Shown: in pieces, positions 1-6,380 of the stretch | Layout: the number at the start of each line of letters is the position of its first letter | How positions within the stretch are numbered: the first letter of the stretch is position 1 | Source: an uncultured Pseudomonadota bacterium | GTDB taxonomy: Bacteria > Myxococcota_A > Polyangia > HGW-17 | DNA length: 10,250 nt | NCBI GenBank assembly: GCA_938004375.1 | Contig: CALKWH010000129.1 | Span: 1 to 10,250 of the forward strand | Direction: 5' to 3' | Notes under the pieces: model-generated | What the model was told of the DNA's origin: nothing | The model's database searches: none | Seen by the model: only the letters and a program-made list of their open reading frames with translations | Translations under genes and position numbers: made by a program

Positions 1-45
1 CCACCGAGATCTACACTCTTTCCCTACACGACGCTCTTCCGATCT
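1..45 (+). other. Illumina TruSeq P5/Read 1 adapter (library artefact)
   Basis: These bases match the inner part of the TruSeq universal (P5 plus Read 1 primer) adapter and end in GCTCTTCCGATCT, exactly where an insert is ligated. They are not genomic. Genomic sequence starts at 46. The reverse complement of the same adapter closes the other end of the window. Confidence 0.98.
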
Positions 46-314
46 AGGCGCAGCCGCGCGGCGCACCGGGCGGCCGACCGGTTGAAGGCGCCGCCCTCGG
101 CCGTCCCGCCGGTCACCGGCGCCAGCATCAGCGGCGCGCCCAGGGTGACGCCCAGGAGCTCGCAGGCCAGCTCCACCTCGTTCGGGAAGACCCCCGAGAG
201 CGCCTGCTGGCTCAGGATCACGCGGTCGAAGCCCGGGTCGCCCAACTCCCGCCCCTCGCTGCCGAAGTAGGAGAGATGACGGCTTTTACGGGAGGCGAGG
301 GGTTCGTCGTGCAT
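46..314 (-). CDS. fni: Type 2 isopentenyl-diphosphate delta-isomerase, N-terminal fragment
   Basis: Type 2 IDI is a cytoplasmic FMN- and NAD(P)H-dependent enzyme that interconverts isopentenyl and dimethylallyl diphosphate for isoprenoid synthesis, commonly beside the mevalonate pathway. The first 89 codons are present, against a usual length of about 330-350 residues. The visible part follows the family pattern: an N-terminal RKSRHL block, then VILSQQALSGVFPNEVEL, LGVTLGAPLML, and PVTGG in place of the more usual MTGG near the flavin site, followed by a conserved Asn (FNRSAA). The catalytic C-terminal half is missing because the fragment ends at the adapter; the codons below 46 (reading LDRKSVV) are adapter and not protein. 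The ATG at 312-314 is chosen because the RKxxHL block lies just after it. There is no strong ribosome site, and the gene begins 20 nt after the HEAT-repeat gene, so translation may be coupled. The family call is confident; activity cannot be judged. Confidence 0.87.
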
Positions 315-334
315 GGATCGGGCGCTCGTCCGGC

Positions 335-2380
335 TCAGGCGCGCTGGCGGCGGCGTCTCAGGGCGAACCAGCACGCCAGCACGGGTAAGAGCGCTCCGCC
401 GCCGACCGCCCGGTTCCCGGCTCGGCAGCCGCAGCCGGACCCGGCGCGGGGGTTCTCGGGGCGGAAGGGCAGGGCGATCCGGCCCGTGGGTTGGCCTGGG
501 GTGGCCGGCGTGGGGGTGACCGCCGCTTCGGGGGTCGCCTCCACGGCCACCGAGGTGAAGCGGTTGCGCCACACCATGGCGCGGGAGCGCACCCGGATCA
601 GCGGGGAGGAGACGGCCTTGTCCATCCAGGGCTGTCCCCACTTCTCCCCGAACAGGAAGAGCAGGTCCACGAACTCGGCTTTCTGGGAGGAGTTGGCTCC
701 CGAGCTCAGCAGTTGGTCGAAGATCCGCCCGAAGGACTCCAGGTTCTCGCGGCGCTGGTTCTGGGCCAGGGCCAGGCCGTAGACGTAGGCGAGGGCGTAG
801 TCCCGCTCTTCGAAGCGCTCCTCGAAGCGGCTTCGTGCCAGGTGCTCCAGGTGCCTGGCGTCCGGGGCCTGGGAGAGGGCGCCGAGCAGGGCGTAGGCCT
901 TCACGATCTCCAGGCTGTCCTGGTTGGCGATGGAGACCAGGGTGCCTTGGGCCTCCTGGGTCCGGACGAGGGCCAGGGCCCGCACGGTCTCCCAGCGGAG
1001 CCGGTCGTCGGAGGAATAGACGGTCTTGAGCAACAGATCCGTGCTCGCCACGTCGCCGAACCGCCCCAGCGTGCCGATGGCGGCGTTGCGGATCCGGACG
1101 TCCTCGCTGCGGGCCCATTGGCGAAGCTCCGACAGGAGCGGGGCGGGCGTGGGATGCAGCCAGGTCAGGCTGGTGATGGCCGCGCCCAGCCGCAACGTGC
1201 TGGTGGCGACGCCGGGCCGGCTACCGGGCAGGCCTGCGGCGATCCAGCCGCGGTGTCCGTATTCCCCCAGCAGGAAGATGGCCTCGGCGGCCACTGAGGT
1301 GTTGGAGTCCTCGAGCATGGGGACGACCCGCGCCTCGAGGTCGAGCCCCTCGGGGCGCAGGATGCGCAGGACCCGCAGGCCGGTGAGGCGCAGTTCGGGG
1401 AGCGGGTCGGACAGGGCCAGGAGGACCTCGGGAAGCACGCCCATGGCGCCCAGTCGCCCGAGGGACCATATATAAAGAATGCGCGCTTGCAGGTTGGGGC
1501 GCGGGTGAAGCCGGGCCAGGATGGGGTCGGCCGCTTCGTTCATCTGTAAATAAGCCGCCGTGGAGGCGGCGGCGGAGGCAACCGGATCATCGGCGGTCTC
1601 GATGAGCTCGAGGATTCGGGGGGCACATTCTTTGCATCCGGTCTGGGCGGCGCTGTCCAGGGCCGCCAGCAGCAACTCGGGTTCCGTGCGTTTGAGGAGC
1701 TGGGGGATCCGGCTCCGGACCAGTTGCGGATGCAGGCGGGTGAGCGCCAGCAGGGCAGCCCGGTTCAGGCGCGTGGTGCCCTGTTCCAGATATCGGAACA
1801 GGTAGCGCACGACTTGCCGGTCGCCCAGATCGCCCAGGGCCTCGATGACGGTCTCCCGCAGTTCGGGGGTCCCCGCGCGAAGTTGGCGAATCAGATGATT
1901 GAAAGCCTTGGGGCCGCCGAGCTTGCCCAGCGCACGGATGGCGGCCATGCGCTCCCGGATGTCCGGCCGGTCCAGGCTCATGATGATGGCGTGGAGCGCG
2001 CCGGAGTAGTCCAGTTCGGCCAGGGCCACGGTGGCGCGGGCGCGCACCAGCGGGCTCGCGTCGTGCAACATGATCTGGTACAGGCGGGGACCGGCGTTCT
2101 TGACGCGCAGCGCTCCCAGGGCTGCGGCGGCCTCGGCCCGCACCCCCGGATTTTCGTCCTTGAGCAGGCCGATGAGGTGGGGCACGCTCTCCCGCACCTT
2201 CTCCTGCCCGAGCGTGGTGATGGCGTGGATACGAGAATTGGCCGTGGGGGAGGCGAGTTCCTGGATGAGGTTCAGTCTCTGCTGCTGGCTCAAGGTCACC
2301 TGGGGAAGATCGTCGTGCGCCACGGGCGGCGGCACGGCGGCCAGGGAAGGCATGAACAGCATCAGAAACGAATTCATCAT
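335..2380 (-). CDS. Exported HEAT-repeat protein with MYXO-CTERM-like sorting tail
   Basis: Protein of 681 aa from ATG 2378-2380. A second ATG follows directly, and a TTG at 2423-2425 would add 15 residues. The N-terminus has a hydrophobic stretch (NSFLMLFMPSLAAV) that looks like a signal peptide; it lacks a basic n-region unless the TTG start is used. The body, roughly residues 25-600, is made of degenerate HEAT/PBS-lyase-type helical pairs with recurring blocks such as VRAEAAAALGAL and RERMAAIRALGKLG, giving a solenoid suited to protein binding. A CKEC pair (CxxC) lies near the middle. After a Thr/Pro/Ala-rich spacer, the last ~36 residues (338-445) read as a sorting tail: GSGCGC, a hydrophobic segment (GGGALLPVLACWFAL), then RRRRQRA. 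This order is the MYXO-CTERM arrangement, known in myxobacteria for surface proteins handled by a myxosortase. Export and surface display are inferred; the ligand is unknown. It is divergent from the Tad operon and 20 nt upstream of fni. Confidence 0.85.
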   Translation of the reverse strand: MMNSFLMLFMPSLAAVPPPVAHDDLPQVTLSQQQRLNLIQELASPTANSRIHAITTLGQEKVRESVPHLIGLLKDENPGVRAEAAAALGALRVKNAGPRLYQIMLHDASPLVRARATVALAELDYSGALHAIIMSLDRPDIRERMAAIRALGKLGGPKAFNHLIRQLRAGTPELRETVIEALGDLGDRQVVRYLFRYLEQGTTRLNRAALLALTRLHPQLVRSRIPQLLKRTEPELLLAALDSAAQTGCKECAPRILELIETADDPVASAAASTAAYLQMNEAADPILARLHPRPNLQARILYIWSLGRLGAMGVLPEVLLALSDPLPELRLTGLRVLRILRPEGLDLEARVVPMLEDSNTSVAAEAIFLLGEYGHRGWIAAGLPGSRPGVATSTLRLGAAITSLTWLHPTPAPLLSELRQWARSEDVRIRNAAIGTLGRFGDVASTDLLLKTVYSSDDRLRWETVRALALVRTQEAQGTLVSIANQDSLEIVKAYALLGALSQAPDARHLEHLARSRFEERFEERDYALAYVYGLALAQNQRRENLESFGRIFDQLLSSGANSSQKAEFVDLLFLFGEKWGQPWMDKAVSSPLIRVRSRAMVWRNRFTSVAVEATPEAAVTPTPATPGQPTGRIALPFRPENPRAGSGCGCRAGNRAVGGGALLPVLACWFALRRRRQRA

Positions 2381-2424
2381 GGCAGCGTGTGTATCACGAT
2401 TCCGCGACTTTGGCCAGATCCACA

Positions 2425-2430
2425 ATTGTA
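2425..2430 (-). promoter_or_regulatory. Candidate -10 element for the HEAT gene
   Basis: Read on the minus strand, these bases are TACAAT, five of six to the sigma-70 -10 consensus. The -35 position about 17 bp upstream (2448-2453, ACCGAA) is poor. Transcription would start near 2418 and leave a leader of about 38 nt before the ATG at 2380. If real, it overlaps the alternative TTG start at 2425 and argues for the ATG start. Confidence 0.3.
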
Positions 2431-2553
2431 ATTGAATACCAGTCCCTTTCGGTGGACCCTCTCCTGCCCCCGCCCCGTCGTCTTCAAAGAGATCTCCTGC
2501 CTCGACAGGTCCGTCGCACCCGCATTTCTACGGCAATCATTCCATATTCGGCC

Positions 2554-2582
2554 TTGACGAAAAAGCCGCAAGTTGGCAATGT
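2554..2582 (+). promoter_or_regulatory. Candidate promoter for the Tad operon
   Basis: TTGACG at 2554-2559 is a good -35 match. With a 17-bp spacer the -10 position holds CAATGT (2577-2582), a weak match. It lies 25 nt before the secretin start, so the leader would be short. A positively controlled promoter is possible. Confidence 0.25.
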
Positions 2583-2598
2583 GTGGGTGGCAACAAGC

Positions 2599-2605
2599 GA
2601 GGTGA
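2599..2605 (+). promoter_or_regulatory. Ribosome binding site of the secretin gene
   Basis: GAGGTGA contains a Shine-Dalgarno core whose AGG ends 5 nt before the GTG at 2608. It decides the start: the frame is open back to 2389, but only this GTG has a ribosome site followed directly by a good signal peptide (MKRLSFLSVSLFF). Confidence 0.75.
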
Positions 2606-2607
2606 CC

Positions 2608-4041
2608 GTGAAACGCCTATCATTCCTCAGTGTCTCTCTTTTCTTCGCATGGCTGACTCTCGCCGCCGGACCGGTCGCGGCCCAGAACGTGAGCCAGACC
2701 GTGAACCTGAGCGTGGGCCAGTCCGAGACCATCCGCTTCGAGGGCAAGATCAGCGGCGCCATGCGGATCCTGAACCCGCGCATCGCCGATGTCGTGTCCT
2801 TCGCGACCGACTCCGTGACCGTCGTCGGGGTCAGCCGCGGCGTGACGGACCTGTACGTGCCCATCGGCAAGGACACCGTGCGCATCCGCCTCGACGTCTC
2901 CGACGTCACGGTCGGCAAGAACGTCCGGTCCATCAACCAGTTCCTGGGCTCGGTCGAGGGCATCTACACCCAGGCCGTCGGCGAGAAGGTCATCATCGAC
3001 GGCTTCGCCTATACCGCGGCCGATTACGGGCGGGTGATGATGGCCGTCGAGTTGTTCGACCCCAAGAACGTGGTGAACTACACCAAGTATCGTCCCAGCG
3101 CGGTCGAGCAAATCAACAAGACCCTGCAGTCCGCGGGCATGACCACCGTCAAGGCCAACCTCATCGCCGGCATGGTCTTCCTCGAGGGCGCGGTAGGGTC
3201 CAAGAATGAAATGGAGAAGCTCAAGGCCATCATCGAGACGCTGCACATCCAGGTGAACAACCTGGTGACCATGGGCGAGGGTGCCCAGGTGCAAGTCAAG
3301 GTGAGGTTCATGGAAATCTCCAGCCGCAACATGGTGAATTTCGGTCTGGAGCTGCCCGAGGCGCTGGTCCTGTCCGGCGGCCTCGAGGGCACCATCCCCA
3401 TCATGCCCTCGGGCCAGAACCAGATGGTGTTCAACATCCAGAGCCCGCAGGAGCTCCTGAACTTCAAGCTCAACCTGCTGTTCAAGACCGGCGCCGCCCG
3501 CATCCTGGCCGAGCCGAAGTTGGTCTGCTCCTCGGGTTCCAAGGCCGAGATGAACGTCGGTGGCGAGATCCCCATTCCAATGATCACGCAGAACTCCTCC
3601 ACCATCGAGTGGAAGCAGTTCGGCATCATGCTCGAGCTGCAGCCCCTGGCCAACAGCCGCGGCAACATCACCCTGAACCTCAAGGCCGAGGTCTCCGACG
3701 TGGACTGGTCCCTGGCCGTGAACGGCGTGCCCGGGTTCCGCAACCGCAAGGTCGCCACCACGGTCAACCTGCAGGAAGGCTCCACCCTGATCATCAGCGG
3801 CCTGTACAAGAACAACCGCAGCAAGAACATCAGCCGCTTCCCGCTGCTGGGGCACATCCCCATCCTCGGCGAGTTGTTCAAGTCCCGCGATTATCAAGAG
3901 GAGCGCTCCAGCCTGGCCATCATGGTCACGCCGACCATCGTCCACGCCGACCAGATCCAGATGAAGGAGTCCATCCAGCTCGTCGAGAGCCGTTTCCTGG
4001 ACTTCAACAAATATTTATATTGGGACCTGTTCCTCGAGTAG
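2608..4041 (+). CDS. cpaC: Tad pilus outer-membrane secretin with BON domain (CpaC/RcpA family)
   Basis: Protein of 477 aa that should form the outer-membrane ring through which the Tad (type IVc) pilus or its substrates pass. Residues 1-26 are a classical signal peptide: K2 R3, a hydrophobic core, then AGPVAA before Q26. Residues ~29-97 match the N-terminal domain of pilus and flagellar secretins (VNLSVGQSETIRF, ILNPRIADVV, VVGVSRGVTDLYV). Residues ~163-220 form a BON domain (INKTLQSAGMTTVKANLIAGMVFLEG). The secretin core runs from ~222 (VQVKVRFMEISSRN) to ~445. It shows the family signature EGSTLIISGL around 390-398 and FPLLGHIPILGELF (P412 to F424), and ends with VTPTIV. The size is normal for CpaC. 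A short aromatic tail (YLYWDLFLE) follows the core and could contact a pilotin or partner. It is the first gene of the operon, 59 nt before cpaF. Other secretins (type II, III) are less likely, given the BON domain and the adjacent CpaF. Confidence 0.94.
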   Translation: MKRLSFLSVSLFFAWLTLAAGPVAAQNVSQTVNLSVGQSETIRFEGKISGAMRILNPRIADVVSFATDSVTVVGVSRGVTDLYVPIGKDTVRIRLDVSDVTVGKNVRSINQFLGSVEGIYTQAVGEKVIIDGFAYTAADYGRVMMAVELFDPKNVVNYTKYRPSAVEQINKTLQSAGMTTVKANLIAGMVFLEGAVGSKNEMEKLKAIIETLHIQVNNLVTMGEGAQVQVKVRFMEISSRNMVNFGLELPEALVLSGGLEGTIPIMPSGQNQMVFNIQSPQELLNFKLNLLFKTGAARILAEPKLVCSSGSKAEMNVGGEIPIPMITQNSSTIEWKQFGIMLELQPLANSRGNITLNLKAEVSDVDWSLAVNGVPGFRNRKVATTVNLQEGSTLIISGLYKNNRSKNISRFPLLGHIPILGELFKSRDYQEERSSLAIMVTPTIVHADQIQMKESIQLVESRFLDFNKYLYWDLFLE

Positions 4042-4084
4042 GCCGGGTCGCGTCGTTTTCGCGTGTCGTCTTTTCTTTCCCCTG

Positions 4085-4091
4085 AAGGAGG
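4085..4091 (+). promoter_or_regulatory. Near-perfect Shine-Dalgarno of cpaF
   Basis: AAGGAGG sits 9 nt before the ATG at 4101. It is the strongest ribosome site in the window and fixes the start at the beginning of the FHA domain. The 59-nt gap from the secretin gene (4042-4100) holds no terminator-like hairpin, so co-transcription is likely. Confidence 0.9.
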
Positions 4092-4100
4092 AAACCACTG

Positions 4101-6365
4101 ATGTTTACGATCGTAGTCACCGAAAAAGGCGGGGAACCCGCGCGCTTCGATTTCAACGAGAACATTGGCGAGCTGCAGATCGGGCGCGTCCAGAGCAACG
4201 AGATCGTCCTGCCCAAGGGCAACGTCTCCAAGCACCACGCCCGTCTGATCGTCCGTGACGGGACGTACACCCTGCATGACGACCACTCCACCAACGGCAC
4301 TTTCGTCAATGGTCGCAAGATCGACAAGCCCACGGGCGTGTCCCCCGGCGAGAAGTTCTGGATCGGCGACTTCATGCTCTACATCGACAACGGCGACGGC
4401 TTGATCGAGCCCACCGGCGCTCCGCCCCCGCCGCCGCCGCCCGCGGCCGGCCCCAAGCCGCCGCCGCCGCCGCCGCGCCGTCCGTCGGCCCCGAGCCTGG
4501 ACGACGACGACGATCTGTTCCCGCCCATCCAGGGTGGCCCCGGCGACTTCGAGGAACCACCGCGGCCCGCCGCCGGCCGGCCGGGTCCGCCGCCGCCGCC
4601 GCGCAAGCCGGCACCGCCCCCGCGGTCCGCGCCGCCGGCCCTCGACGATGACCTGTTCGGAGGCGGAGACGACTTCAAGAAGCCCGAGCCGCCCGCCCGC
4701 CCGGCACCGCCGCCGCCGCCGGCCGCCCGCCCCGCGCCGCCGTCGCTGGATGACGATCTGGGCCTCGGAGGCGTGCCCCAGCTCGAGCCGAGCCCGCAGC
4801 CGCCGCCCTCCCGTCCGGCGCCGCCGCCGGCAGCCCGCCCTGCGCCGCCGCCGCCGCGCGCCCAACCTGCGCCGCCGCGCGCCCAGCCCGCGCCGCCGCC
4901 GATGCTGGACGAGGAACCGGAGCCGCCCCGCGCCGCACCTGAGCCGCCCCGCGCCGCGCCGGCCCCCGCGCCGGCCCCCGCGCCGGCTCCCGCCGCCGCC
5001 GGCGGTGCCCCCACCCACGCGGCCCGGCACGCGCAGGGCAAGACGATGGAAGGCCCCCGAGGCAAGAAGAAGGCCACGGACCCGCGCCTCGAGAAGGTCG
5101 CCGCCCTGCAGAAGCAGATCCACGACAAGCTCATCGAGCGCATGGATCTGCGGCGCATGAACCTCGACGAGATCCCCGAGGAGGAGCTCTGGGACAAGAC
5201 CGACGGCCACATCTGCGACATCGTCGATCAGATGGCCGCCAAGAACGAGATCCCGAGCTTCGTCGATCATGACACCCTCATCAAGGACGTGCTCAACGAG
5301 GCCCTCGGCCTGGGCCCCCTCGAGGACCTGCTGGCCGACGACACGGTCTCCGAAATCATGGTGAACCACTCCTCGCAGATTTATGTGGAGCGCTCGGGCA
5401 AGCTCACCCTCTGCGACAAGGTCTTCTCGTCCGACGCCGCCGTGCTCGGCGTCATCGAGCGTATCGTGGCTCCGCTGGGCCGCCGTATCGACGAGAGCTC
5501 GCCGCTGGTGGACGCCCGCCTCAAGGACGGCAGCCGCGTGAACGCCATCATCCCGCCGCTGGCGCTCAAGGGGCCCACGATCACCATCCGCAAGTTCAAG
5601 CGCGACGTGCTGGGCATCGCCGAGCTCGTCAAGTACAACACGCTGACCCAGGGCATGGGCGATTTCCTGCGCATGTGCGTCCTGGCCCGCAAGAACATCA
5701 TCATCTCCGGCGGCACCGGCTCCGGTAAGACGACCACCCTGAACATCGTGTCGAACTTCATCCCCGACGGCGAGCGCCTGATCACCATCGAGGACGCCGC
5801 CGAGCTCCAGATCCAGGGCGAGCACTGGATCCAGCTCGAGAGCCGCCCGCCCAACATCGAGGGCAAGGGCGCCATCCCCATCCGCGAACTGATGCGCAAC
5901 ACCCTGCGCATGCGCCCGGACCGCATCATCGTCGGCGAGTGCCGCGGCGGCGAGGCCCTGGACATGCTCCAGGCCATGAACACCGGCCACGACGGCTCGC
6001 TGACCACCGTCCACGCCAACACGCCGCGTGACGTCCTGTCCCGCCTCGAGACCATGGTGCTCATGAGCGGCATGGACCTCCCGGTGCGCGCGATCCGCGA
6101 GCAGATCGCCGCCGCCGTCGACATCATCGTCCAGCAGACGCGCTTCTCCGACGGCTCCCGCAAGATCACCTACATCACCGAGGTGACGGGCATGGAGGGC
6201 GACATCATCACGCTGCAGGACATCTTCCTGTTCAAGCAGGACGGCTACGACGAGAACAACAAGGTGCAGGGCAAGTTCCAGGCCACGGGCTTCATGCCCA
6301 AGTTCTACGACGACCTGCGTCGCAAGGGCATCCCCGTCGACATGACCATTTTCCGCGAACAGTGA
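4101..6365 (+). CDS. cpaF: FHA-domain CpaF/TadA-family Tad secretion ATPase
   Basis: Protein of 754 aa; ordinary CpaF is about 450-500 aa, and the extra length is N-terminal. Residues 1-~100 are an FHA domain with the phosphothreonine-binding set intact: G28 R29, S43-x-x-H46 (SKHHAR) and S63 T64 N65 G66 T67. Residues ~105-320 are a Pro/Ala-rich linker with four acidic motifs (LDDDDDLF at 133, LDDDLF at 181, LDDDLGL at 216, LDEE at 269) that ends in a basic patch (GKKK). The rest is a type II/IV secretion ATPase of the CpaF branch: Walker A GGTGSGKT (G537 to T544, Lys543), Asp/Glu box IEDAAELQ, Walker B around RIIVGE (Glu613) and His box GHDGSLTTVHAN (His638). It should be the cytoplasmic hexameric motor that powers pilus assembly on TadB/TadC. 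The FHA domain implies control or docking by threonine phosphorylation, which is an inference. The TGA is followed 15 nt later, in the same frame, by the next gene. Confidence 0.97.
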   Translation: MFTIVVTEKGGEPARFDFNENIGELQIGRVQSNEIVLPKGNVSKHHARLIVRDGTYTLHDDHSTNGTFVNGRKIDKPTGVSPGEKFWIGDFMLYIDNGDGLIEPTGAPPPPPPPAAGPKPPPPPPRRPSAPSLDDDDDLFPPIQGGPGDFEEPPRPAAGRPGPPPPPRKPAPPPRSAPPALDDDLFGGGDDFKKPEPPARPAPPPPPAARPAPPSLDDDLGLGGVPQLEPSPQPPPSRPAPPPAARPAPPPPRAQPAPPRAQPAPPPMLDEEPEPPRAAPEPPRAAPAPAPAPAPAPAAAGGAPTHAARHAQGKTMEGPRGKKKATDPRLEKVAALQKQIHDKLIERMDLRRMNLDEIPEEELWDKTDGHICDIVDQMAAKNEIPSFVDHDTLIKDVLNEALGLGPLEDLLADDTVSEIMVNHSSQIYVERSGKLTLCDKVFSSDAAVLGVIERIVAPLGRRIDESSPLVDARLKDGSRVNAIIPPLALKGPTITIRKFKRDVLGIAELVKYNTLTQGMGDFLRMCVLARKNIIISGGTGSGKTTTLNIVSNFIPDGERLITIEDAAELQIQGEHWIQLESRPPNIEGKGAIPIRELMRNTLRMRPDRIIVGECRGGEALDMLQAMNTGHDGSLTTVHANTPRDVLSRLETMVLMSGMDLPVRAIREQIAAAVDIIVQQTRFSDGSRKITYITEVTGMEGDIITLQDIFLFKQDGYDENNKVQGKFQATGFMPKFYDDLRRKGIPVDMTIFREQ
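4413..5060 (+). repeat. Proline/alanine low-complexity linker of cpaF with CCG-rich repeats
   Basis: This coding stretch is dominated by CCG, CCC, GCC and GCG codons, including PPPPPPP runs and an alternating AP run near 4959-4998. It is interrupted by four evenly scattered acidic motifs starting LDD or LDE. The frame stays open across the whole low-complexity tract, which argues against an indel, but the exact repeat number in such GC-rich DNA may vary between reads or strains. Confidence 0.85.
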
Positions 6366-6368
6366 GCC

Positions 6369-6372
6369 GAGG
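6369..6372 (+). promoter_or_regulatory. Shine-Dalgarno for the TTG start at 6381
   Basis: GAGG lies 8 nt before TTG 6381 in the 15-nt gap after the cpaF stop. It supports the TTG over the next in-frame ATG (6405), as does the protein sense: the residues it adds (WYLILYD) form the first strand of an FHA-like fold. Confidence 0.6.
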
Positions 6373-6380
6373 CTGCATCA

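Larger units (their letters stand above)
2381..2607. promoter_or_regulatory. Divergent intergenic region between HEAT gene and Tad operon
   Basis: This 227-nt stretch separates the two divergent transcription units and is clearly more AT-rich than the flanking genes, with AT-rich patches at 2421-2440 and 2521-2582. It must hold the promoters of both units if neither is read from further away. No tRNA, small ORF with a ribosome site, or terminator hairpin was recognised. Candidate elements are listed separately and are weak. Confidence 0.6.

Noticed and set aside
24..45. Extension of the fni frame (residues LDRKSVV to a TAG)
   Set aside because: These codons are TruSeq adapter bases, so the apparent stop is artificial.
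2574..2590. Sigma-54 type promoter (TTGGCA ... ) before the secretin gene
   Set aside because: The -24 half looks acceptable, but at the required spacing the -12 GC pair is absent.
4045..4065. Possible terminator hairpin after the secretin gene
   Set aside because: Only a four-base CGCG/CGCG pairing is seen, with no real stem, and a strong ribosome site follows in the same operon.
3894..6014. Very long open frame on the minus strand opposite cpaF (a similar one lies at 6378-8606)
   Set aside because: It is antisense to clear, motif-rich genes, and its residues are low-complexity (Arg, Gly, Asp, His, Val, Leu) as expected from the complement of GC-rich codons. No domain is visible.
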